Notes: generated from the sequence alone by a model not told the origin. 7,004 bases of DNA from Candidatus Nomurabacteria bacterium (GCA_020846955.1 JADLCZ010000019.1:1-7004), one strand, 5' to 3'; positions 1 to 3,931 are shown, counted from the stretch's first letter. Translations and numbers: made by a program.

Positions 1-180
1 TATTTAAAAGCGACATCACCTACACTTGCCATAATTTCCGCAGGAATTAATAATCAGTATGGACATCCACACAAAGAAGTTTTGGATTATTTAAAAATAC
101 TAAATATTCCATATTTAGCAACTTATGATAATGGTATGATTATATGCGAGAGTGACGCTATAAAAATTCTATGTAAATAA
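1..180 (+). CDS. comEC: C-terminal fragment of ComEC/Rec2-type DNA uptake protein (MBL-fold domain)
   Basis: Frame 1 is open from the window edge to TAA at 178-180, giving the last 59 residues of a protein whose start lies upstream. The fragment contains ISAGINNQYGHPHKEVLDYL, which matches the C-terminal part of the ComEC metallo-beta-lactamase-like domain (pattern S-x-G-x-N-x-Y-G-H-P-H-x-E-V-L-x-x-L). In the family this soluble domain follows a polytopic membrane channel that imports single-stranded DNA during natural transformation, and it is thought to act as a nuclease. The end (LATYDNGMIICESDAIKILCK) fits the usual closing segment of the domain, where a short strand is followed by the terminus. 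A stand-alone MBL hydrolase of the same superfamily cannot be excluded because the membrane part is outside the window. The gene converges on rpmB and ends at a strong hairpin directly after its stop. Confidence 0.72.
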   Translation, partial: YLKATSPTLAIISAGINNQYGHPHKEVLDYLKILNIPYLATYDNGMIICESDAIKILCK

Positions 181-233
181 AAAATTCCCATACCGGGTAT
201 GGGGACTTCTTTCATACCCGGTATGGGAATTTT
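181..233. terminator. Bidirectional terminator between comEC and rpmB
   Basis: A perfect 21-bp inverted repeat (arms 181-201 and 213-233, loop 202-212) lies between the stop of the comEC fragment and the stop of minus-strand rpmB. The arm ends are AAAATT/AATTTT, giving short T-runs on both strands, so it can terminate both converging transcripts. Each arm is itself nearly palindromic: 187-203 reads CCCATACC-G-GGTATGGG and 213-225 reads CATACC-C-GGTATG. The structure could therefore also fold as two separate small hairpins. Confidence 0.85.
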
Positions 234-238
234 GGAGA

Positions 239-484
239 CTATTTTATGATTCCAGCTTTTCGGAGCGTGGCGTAGGCGCCGTTTTTATTTATTGTTTTGA
301 TTGCTTGTGTAGAGATTGTAAGATTAAAGAATTTCTTTAATTCTGGTACATATATACGCTTCTTTTGTAGGTTTGGATATTTACGTACTTTGCCAGTTGG
401 GTTAAACTTGGTAGCACGAACAATGTTGGAGTACCCCCCAGCCATGATAGAACCTTTATTTGTTATTTCACATACTTTTGCCAT
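239..484 (-). CDS. rpmB: 50S ribosomal protein L28
   Basis: The 81-residue product begins MAKVCEITNKGSIMAGGYS and continues with NIVRATKFNPTGKVRKYPNL, followed by KKRIYVPELKKFFNLTIST. This matches the L28 layout: an N-terminal C-x-x-[TS]-x-[KG] segment, the basic N-L-Q element, the R-[IF]-[YW]-V-P strand and a C-terminal TLRKAG-type helix. L28 is a small protein of the large ribosomal subunit, and 81 residues is within its usual size. The frame is open upstream to 664, but that extension lies antisense to the M50 gene and the L28 fold begins at MAKVC, so I take the ATG at 484-482 as the start. No Shine-Dalgarno sequence is visible. A minus-strand -10 candidate TATGAT (505-500) would put the transcript start within about 10 nt of the ATG. 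The gene is transcribed divergently from the M50 protease gene. Confidence 0.93.
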   Translation of the reverse strand: MAKVCEITNKGSIMAGGYSNIVRATKFNPTGKVRKYPNLQKKRIYVPELKKFFNLTISTQAIKTINKNGAYATLRKAGIIK

Positions 485-495
485 AGATAAAGCTA

Positions 496-505
496 TGCTA
501 TCATA
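496..505. promoter_or_regulatory. Overlapping divergent -10 elements for rpmB and the M50 protease gene
   Basis: On the plus strand TGC-TATCAT (496-504) is an extended -10 ending 13 nt before the ATG at 518. On the minus strand TATGAT (505-500) covers almost the same base pairs and points at rpmB, whose ATG is at 484. The whole divergent gap is only 33 bp. No convincing -35 is visible for either direction, which is tolerated for the extended -10 on the plus strand. The promoter calls come from motif matching only. Confidence 0.45.
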
Positions 506-517
506 GAGAGTACATAT

Positions 518-1189
518 ATGCAAGTCATCGACAGTATCTTTTATATAGTAGTCCTTATCATGTCTATCGTTATTCACGAATATGCACATGGCTATGCTGC
601 GTATTTGTATGGTGATGATACAGCCCGATTCCAGGGTCGACTCACACTCAACCCGCTCAAACACCTCGAACTTTTTGGATCAATTATTTTGCCTTTAATT
701 TTAATCATCACAAAAGCTGGTTTTGTTCTTGGCTGGGCGAAACCTGTACCATACAACCCAGATAATCTAAAAGGCGGACGCAAAGCAAATGCAATGGTGG
801 CCATCGCTGGCATACTTGCAAATGTTGGTATTGCAATTGTTTTTGGGATTATTATTTACCTTGCGCCAAAGTTAGGTATAACCCCTTTTGATCCTTCAAA
901 CATATCACCATTCTTTAAAATCACACTGTCCATAGTTTTTTTGAATTTAGTTTTGGCTTTTTTCAATATAATACCTATTCCGCCTCTTGATGGGTCGAAA
1001 GTACTTTTTTCATATCTACCATCTAGGTTTTATCTTGTACAATCATTCTTAGAACAATGGGGAATATTTATACTATTATTTTTTGTTCTATTTTTATGGA
1101 AATACATGTTCCCATTCATAGTATTGGCGCTAGGTTTCCTTACAGGGCTTGAACTTTCGTCAGTAGTTGCATTTTTACAGAGTTTGTAG
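518..1189 (+). CDS. Site-2 protease family (peptidase M50) intramembrane zinc metalloprotease
   Basis: The 223-residue product is a polytopic membrane protein. The zinc-binding motif HEYAH lies at residues 20-24 inside the first hydrophobic segment, with E21 as predicted catalytic base. The second family motif, NIIPIPPLDGSK (150-161), supplies the third zinc ligand D158. Between them lie NPLKHLELFGSIILPL (45-60) and AKPVPYNPDNLK (74-85), which match the conserved N-P-x-x-H-x-[DE]-x-x-G-[ST] and A-K-P-V-P-x-[ND]-P stretches of the short bacterial S2P subfamily. Hydrophobic segments are at about 4-28, 52-72, 92-115, 133-157 and 182-210. Such proteases cleave transmembrane substrates, often in signalling; the substrate here is unknown. 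No PDZ domain is present, consistent with the short class. The ATG at 518 leaves a complete family N-terminus. A purine run AGAGAG (505-510) is a possible weak ribosome binding site. rpsL follows 73 nt downstream in the same direction. Confidence 0.93.
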   Translation: MQVIDSIFYIVVLIMSIVIHEYAHGYAAYLYGDDTARFQGRLTLNPLKHLELFGSIILPLILIITKAGFVLGWAKPVPYNPDNLKGGRKANAMVAIAGILANVGIAIVFGIIIYLAPKLGITPFDPSNISPFFKITLSIVFLNLVLAFFNIIPIPPLDGSKVLFSYLPSRFYLVQSFLEQWGIFILLFFVLFLWKYMFPFIVLALGFLTGLELSSVVAFLQSL

Positions 1190-1262
1190 TAAAGTATCCC
1201 TACATAGTCCTTTGTGGCTATTTTGTTTTACAAAAGACATTTTAGAAAGAAAATATCGTTAC

Positions 1263-1691
1263 ATGCCAACAATCAATCAATTAGTTAAAAAAGGAAGAAC
1301 TCGAAACGTAAAGAAATCCAAAGCGGTGGCTTTGGCGCGTGGTTTCAACGCTATCAAGAACAAGCCAATCTTTTACCCATCTCCATTTAAGCGTGGTGTG
1401 TGTACAAAGGTGACAACAACAACTCCAAAGAAGCCGAACTCTGCGCTCCGTAAGATTGCCCGTGTACGCCTTACAAATGGTATGGAAGTTACAGCATATA
1501 TCCCAGGTGAAGGTCACAACTTGCAAGAACACTCTGTAGTTATGCTACGAGGTGGTCGTGTGAAGGACTTGATCGGAGTACGATATCACATAGTCCGAGG
1601 ACGACTTGATGCTACAGGTGTTGAGAAGCGCCGAAAAGCTCGTTCAAGATATGGTAACAAACGTCCAAAAGCAGGTGCAGCTAAGAAATAG
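1263..1691 (+). CDS. rpsL: 30S ribosomal protein S12
   Basis: The 142-residue product starts MPTINQLVKKGRTRNVKKSK and carries the S12 decoding-centre loops TTTTPKKPNSALRK (51-64) and EGHNLQEHSVVMLRGGRVKD (83-102). D102 is the residue position modified by RimO in E. coli. S12 sits at the decoding site and monitors codon-anticodon pairing. Two oddities stand out. About 13 extra residues, rich in aromatic residues and proline, lie between the N-terminal extension and the KRGVCTKV segment (roughly residues 22-42) compared with E. coli or Bacillus. The normally invariant proline after KDL is isoleucine (KDLIG, I104). The frame is open upstream to an ATG at 1167, but that start overlaps the M50 gene and lacks S12 character, so MPTINQ at 1263 is chosen. 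AGAAAG at about 1245 is a weak ribosome binding site candidate. rpsG follows after 36 nt in the usual str-operon order. Confidence 0.97.
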   Translation: MPTINQLVKKGRTRNVKKSKAVALARGFNAIKNKPIFYPSPFKRGVCTKVTTTTPKKPNSALRKIARVRLTNGMEVTAYIPGEGHNLQEHSVVMLRGGRVKDLIGVRYHIVRGRLDATGVEKRRKARSRYGNKRPKAGAAKK

Positions 1692-1716
1692 TATAAGTAA
1701 TTAGTATAAGTATAAG
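1689..1716 (+). repeat. Short direct repeats in the rpsL-rpsG spacer, with the rpsG ribosome binding site
   Basis: TAGTATAAGTA occurs at 1689-1699 and again at 1702-1712, with a third partial GTATAAG at 1710-1716. The last unit runs into AAGGA (1714-1718), 9 nt before the rpsG ATG. This is the only textbook Shine-Dalgarno sequence ahead of a gene here, so this organism does use SD initiation at an internal operon gene. The repeats may simply reflect slippage in an AT-rich spacer. Confidence 0.55.
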
Positions 1717-1727
1717 GATAAAAAAAC

Positions 1728-2198
1728 ATGCGAAGAAAAGTAAAAAATCGAAATATCGTAGATCCAGACATTGCCTACAATTCACAAAAATTGGGTAAGT
1801 TTATAAACAATGTTATGTGGAGTGGCAAAAAGGAAACTGCACGCAAAATTGTGTACGCAGCCTTTGATGTTATCAAAGAAAAGACTGGCAACCCAAACCC
1901 TCTCGAAGTTTTCGATACAGCAATTAAAAACGCAGGCCCAATGGTAGAAGTACGCTCTCGCCGTATCGGTGGAGCCAACTACCAAGTTCCTCGTGAAGTT
2001 CGTCCAGAGCGCCGAACAGCTCTCGCTATGCGATGGATCATCAGTGCAGCTCGTTTGAAGAAAGGTTCTGCAATGCATGAAAAATTGGCTGAAGAATTGA
2101 TACTTGCAAGTAAGAATGAAGGTACAGCTGTGAAGAAAAGAGACGATACTCACAAAATGGCTGAATCTAACAAAGCATTTGCCCACTTCGCTTGGTAG
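1728..2198 (+). CDS. rpsG: 30S ribosomal protein S7
   Basis: The 156-residue product, a standard S7 length, begins MRRKVKNRNIVDPDIAYNS and carries the conserved core KETARKIVYAAFDVIKEKTG, then GGANYQVPREVRPERRTALA, and ends HKMAESNKAFAHFAW, the S7 C-terminal consensus. S7 nucleates assembly of the 30S head and contacts the E site; in many bacteria it also autoregulates the str operon. AAGGA sits 9 nt before the ATG. The gene is complete, but its last 62 bp (2136-2197) recur 1641 bp downstream at 3777-3838. This suggests that the present 3' end was supplied by an inserted element and that the downstream copy is the displaced original. The order rpsL-rpsG is normal; the expected fusA is pushed 2.3 kb away. 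A hairpin terminator 30 nt after the stop closes the transcript. Confidence 0.97.
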   Translation: MRRKVKNRNIVDPDIAYNSQKLGKFINNVMWSGKKETARKIVYAAFDVIKEKTGNPNPLEVFDTAIKNAGPMVEVRSRRIGGANYQVPREVRPERRTALAMRWIISAARLKKGSAMHEKLAEELILASKNEGTAVKKRDDTHKMAESNKAFAHFAW

Positions 2199-2227
2199 GC
2201 ACCGTATAAAATTTTCAAAAGTAAAAA

Positions 2228-2252
2228 TAGACCCGCAAGGGTTTATTTTTTT
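2228..2252 (+). terminator. rho-independent terminator after rpsG
   Basis: A stem TAGACCC/GGGTTTA (2228-2234 and 2239-2245, one G-T wobble) is closed by a GCAA tetraloop and followed by a T-run (2246-2252). It ends just 3 nt before the first 34-nt repeat. It probably travelled with the inserted element, because a second terminator follows the displaced rpsG end. Confidence 0.8.
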
Positions 2253-2255
2253 GTT

Positions 2256-2289
2256 TTACCAACCCAGAGCTATCGCATCGACTTGGTAA
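2256..2289 (+). repeat. 34-nt repeat R1 (TTACYAA-N20-TTGGTAA)
   Basis: Perfect 7-bp terminal inverted repeats, TTACCAA (2256-2262) and TTGGTAA (2283-2289), enclose 20 nt containing AGAGCTATCGCATC (2266-2279). Including the next base on each side the arms are 8 bp. R1 differs from R3 at three positions, all just inside the arms. Its right edge adjoins an extended -10 promoter for the following gene. It could be a recombination site, an operator for the winged-helix protein, or an RNA hairpin. Confidence 0.85.
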
Positions 2290-2292
2290 ATG

Positions 2293-2301
2293 TGCTATAC
2301 T
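2293..2301 (+). promoter_or_regulatory. Extended -10 promoter for the wHTH/Cas2-like gene
   Basis: TGC-TATACT (2293-2301) is a near-consensus extended -10. Only 6 nt (2302-2307) separate it from the ATG at 2308, so transcription would start at or next to the A of the start codon, giving a leaderless mRNA. No ribosome binding site fits in between. The element lies 3 nt after repeat R1. Confidence 0.6.
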
Positions 2302-2307
2302 TTATTT

Positions 2308-2808
2308 ATGAGTATTGAAAAAGAGATTCTTAAATATTTAAGTGAAAATAAAAATAAGCGTGTTATAAGGAATAGAGGTGTACGTATCGGGTTTTTAGGG
2401 TTGCCGGATTTTAAACATTATAAATACCAAACACTTGCAAATAGATGTTCTGATTTAAAAAATAAAGGTTATATAAAAGAAGTAAATGGCACTTTTCTTA
2501 TCACATACAAAGGTGAAGAATTTTTGAACCAAAAAAGTAGAGATACATTGAAAGTCTTTGAAACAGAAAGAGGGGATAAGGATCCAAAAAATTTACTACT
2601 GCTTTACGATATACCAGAAGATAAAAGGTCAGAAAGAAATTGGTTTCGCAGACAGCTTGTGAAGTTTCATTTTGTAATGATTCAACGGAGCGTATGGGTA
2701 GGGCCATCACCAATACCAAAAGATTTTTTAGAGTACCTTAAAAGTGTTGGTTTGAAGGATACAATAAAAACCTTCAAGCTCGAAAAAGGGTATACAGTAA
2801 ATATATAA
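2308..2808 (+). CDS. Winged-helix / Cas2-fold (PaaX C-terminal-like) protein
   Basis: The 166-residue product has two parts. Residues 1-72 look like a winged helix-turn-helix: a recognition-helix region YQTLANRCSDLKNKGYI (40-56) and a wing ending LITYKGEEFL (64-73). Residues 95-166 match the Cas2 / PaaX C-terminal ferredoxin-like fold: LLLLYDIPEDKRSERN (96-111) with acidic D101, then WFRRQLVKF (112-120) and MIQRSVWVGP (124-133). In Cas2 the Asp after the first strand is the metal-binding residue; in PaaX-type proteins the fold mediates dimerisation. Known relatives are either transcriptional repressors or CRISPR adaptation subunits. Here there is no cas1 and no classical CRISPR array, but the gene lies between 34-nt repeats. 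An in-frame ATG at 2290 lies upstream of the -10 box, so 2308 is taken as the start. The stop precedes repeat R2 by 4 nt. DNA binding is likely; regulator versus recombination factor is undecided. Confidence 0.8.
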   Translation: MSIEKEILKYLSENKNKRVIRNRGVRIGFLGLPDFKHYKYQTLANRCSDLKNKGYIKEVNGTFLITYKGEEFLNQKSRDTLKVFETERGDKDPKNLLLLYDIPEDKRSERNWFRRQLVKFHFVMIQRSVWVGPSPIPKDFLEYLKSVGLKDTIKTFKLEKGYTVNI

Positions 2809-2812
2809 CACA

Positions 2813-2846
2813 TTACTAAGGTAGAGTTATCGCATTAGATTGGTAA
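2813..2846 (+). repeat. 34-nt repeat R2 (divergent copy)
   Basis: TTACTAA (2813-2819) and TTGGTAA (2840-2846) enclose exactly 20 nt that include AGAGTTATCGCATT (2823-2836). The arms pair with one G-T wobble in RNA. R2 differs from R1 at 9 of 34 positions but keeps length, arm spacing and the central TATCGCAT. It fills the gap between the stop of the Cas2-like gene (4 nt before) and the start of the next gene (10 nt after). Confidence 0.8.
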
Positions 2847-2849
2847 AGT
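2841..2849 (+). promoter_or_regulatory. Possible extended -10 inside the R2 right arm
   Basis: TGG-TAAAGT (2841-2849) is a plausible but weaker extended -10 that uses the TTGGTAA arm of R2. It ends 7 nt before the ATG at 2857, again predicting a leaderless transcript. The AT-rich stretch TATATTAT immediately downstream offers alternative -10 registers, but those would start inside the gene. Confidence 0.4.
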
Positions 2850-2856
2850 ATATTAT

Positions 2857-3732
2857 ATGAATTATTTTCAATCAATTATTTTAAATATACAGAAGAAAAC
2901 TTTGCGTGCATTTCTTGCTGATGAAACTATTTTGCAGCAAGATGAGTTCAAGGAATATGGAGCTATGTTCCCTGAGATTCAAGATTGCTATAAAGAAGTT
3001 GGCTATTGGCATGGAACAGGGAGATATCGGTATGGTAAAGGGACACTGTCTCGTTATGATGACGTAGGCTCAAAACAAATTTCGGATATGCTCGAGTCGA
3101 TCATTTCAGAAGGTGGTTTGAAGCCTCACAAAGAACCATGGCTTTATAAAATTGATAAAATCGGAATTAAGTCTAACAAAACGACTTCACTCACACCATT
3201 TCGAATGTATGCGAAATTGTATGCGGGGCTTTATTTAAATGAAAACAAAAAATTATTATACGAATATGGGTCTGTTAAATTTTGGTTTGGTATTTTTATA
3301 ATGGTACAAATTTTAAATTTGAAATTTTTATATTTTGTCTTAACTCGCGGGCTCTTTTGGCTCTCGACGAAGTCAACTTATAAAGACACAAAAACTTTTA
3401 TGGGTACGATTCGAAGCGACATAGAGCAGAAAAATATCAGCCCATTCAAAGGACATTTATTGCGGTCTGATATTGTAGGTAATTACCCAATTCTTTTTGG
3501 AATTAAAAAGACAATTAAAATTGTCCACTTTAATAGTATATTAGAAAGACTGGAAAAGAGGACTGATAACCCAATTCTATTTAATGACATTACACATATA
3601 GAAGTCCCAATCAATAATGTGAAAGAAACAGAAGAATTGTTGAAGCAAAAAAATATAGATCTCAAAATTATACCGTTTGAATATGGGGAAGTGTATTGCA
3701 ATAACTACCTTCTAGAAAATTTAACAAAATAA
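2857..3732 (+). CDS. Unknown protein with an HGT motif, possible ADP-ribosyltransferase-like fold
   Basis: I do not recognise a named family for this 291-residue product. Residues 50-54 read YWHGT, and about 25 residues later comes MLESIISEGGLKPHKEPW (78-95). This spacing of W-H-G-[ST] to I-x-x-x-G-L is typical of the first part of PARP/DarT-like ADP-ribosyltransferase domains, where the His binds NAD. PFRMYAKLYAGLYLNE (114-129) could supply the Tyr of an H-Y-E triad, and PFEYGEVY (273-280) near the C-terminus a Glu. A hydrophobic stretch at 142-162 (FWFGIFIMVQILNLKFLYFVL) could be a membrane segment or buried core. The ART assignment is inference from motif spacing only. The ATG at 2857 directly follows repeat R2, and the stop lies 6 nt before R3, so the gene occupies a whole inter-repeat unit. 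A toxin, defence or cargo role would fit. Confidence 0.75.
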   Translation: MNYFQSIILNIQKKTLRAFLADETILQQDEFKEYGAMFPEIQDCYKEVGYWHGTGRYRYGKGTLSRYDDVGSKQISDMLESIISEGGLKPHKEPWLYKIDKIGIKSNKTTSLTPFRMYAKLYAGLYLNENKKLLYEYGSVKFWFGIFIMVQILNLKFLYFVLTRGLFWLSTKSTYKDTKTFMGTIRSDIEQKNISPFKGHLLRSDIVGNYPILFGIKKTIKIVHFNSILERLEKRTDNPILFNDITHIEVPINNVKETEELLKQKNIDLKIIPFEYGEVYCNNYLLENLTK

Positions 3733-3738
3733 CTTATT

Positions 3739-3772
3739 TTACCAAGTCAGAGCTATCGCATCGAGTTGGTAA
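3739..3772 (+). repeat. 34-nt repeat R3
   Basis: TTACCAA (3739-3745) and TTGGTAA (3766-3772) enclose 20 nt with the same core AGAGCTATCGCATC (3749-3762) as R1. It starts 6 nt after the stop of the upstream gene. Unlike R1 and R2 no gene starts after it; 4 nt later the displaced rpsG end begins. This argues that the repeat is not only a promoter or operator element. Confidence 0.85.
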
Positions 3773-3776
3773 TTTT

Positions 3777-3839
3777 AAAAGAGACGATGCTCACAAAATG
3801 GCAGAATCCAACAAAGCTTTCGCTCACTTCGCTTGGTAA
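3777..3839 (+). pseudogene. rpsG: Displaced 3' end of rpsG (headless fragment)
   Basis: Read in frame from 3777 the segment encodes KRDDAHKMAESNKAFAHFAW followed by TAA. It matches the last 20 codons of the intact rpsG (2136-2198), differing by one Thr-to-Ala change, five synonymous substitutions and the stop codon (TAA versus TAG). There is no start codon in this frame, so it is not expected to be translated. The coding-like pattern of the differences means that both ends evolved as functional rpsG before they were joined here. It is followed by its own terminator, as a native gene end would be. Confidence 0.88.
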
Positions 3840-3853
3840 TAAAAAAGACTTTA

Positions 3854-3879
3854 AAAAAATCCCCGAAAGGGGATTTTTT
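3854..3879 (+). terminator. rho-independent terminator after the displaced rpsG end
   Basis: The 11-bp stem AAAAAATCCCC / GGGGATTTTTT (3854-3864 and 3869-3879) is closed by a GAAA tetraloop and ends in six Ts. It lies 15 nt after the TAA of the rpsG fragment and probably was the original rpsG terminator. With no promoter just upstream it may now terminate only read-through from the element. Confidence 0.88.
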
Positions 3880-3880
3880 C

Positions 3881-3908
3881 TTGACATTATATTTAAAAAG
3901 AGTAGTTT
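3881..3908 (+). promoter_or_regulatory. Promoter for the 147-aa orphan gene
   Basis: A consensus -35 TTGACA (3881-3886) is followed after 16 bp by TAGTTT (3903-3908) as -10. Transcription would begin near 3915, leaving a leader of about 17 nt before the ATG at 3932. The -35 abuts the T-run of the preceding terminator. Confidence 0.55.
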
Positions 3909-3931
3909 TAGGGTAAATAATTGTAAAAGAT

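Larger units (their letters stand above)
2136..3776 (+). mobile_element. Putative integrated cassette element targeting the rpsG 3' end
   Basis: The unit is bounded by two copies of the rpsG 3' end (2136-2197 and 3777-3838; 56 of 62 identical, no indels). It holds, in order: the rpsG end, a terminator, repeat R1, a wHTH/Cas2-like gene, repeat R2, an unknown gene with an HGT motif, and repeat R3. Many integrative elements insert into the 3' end of a conserved gene, restore it with their own copy and leave the old end at the far boundary; this arrangement has that form. Nothing resembling a tyrosine or serine recombinase, or a DDE transposase, is encoded. Mobility is therefore inferred from structure, and the exact boundaries are uncertain by the 62-bp duplication. 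Confidence 0.6.

Noticed and set aside
485..664. Upstream extension of rpmB on the minus strand
   Set aside because: It lies antisense to the M50 protease coding region, and L28 homology starts at MAKVC (484).
1167..1262. Upstream extension of rpsL
   Set aside because: The extra 32 residues overlap the M50 gene and do not resemble S12, whose family N-terminus MPTINQLV begins at 1263.
2228..2289. Terminator and R1 as one composite structure
   Set aside because: The terminator has its own complete stem, tetraloop and T-run ending before R1. R3, which lacks an adjacent terminator upstream, has the same repeat, so the two are independent.
2256..3772. Classical CRISPR array beside a Cas2-like gene
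   Set aside because: There are only three repeats, the intervals are 523 and 892 bp and contain whole genes, R2 is diverged, and no cas1 or effector gene is present. The repeat stem encloses a 20-nt loop, unlike CRISPR repeats.
2136..3776. Insertion sequence of a known transposase family
   Set aside because: Neither gene shows DDE, HUH, serine or tyrosine recombinase motifs. The flanking duplication is 62 bp of coding sequence with silent differences, not a short exact target-site duplication.
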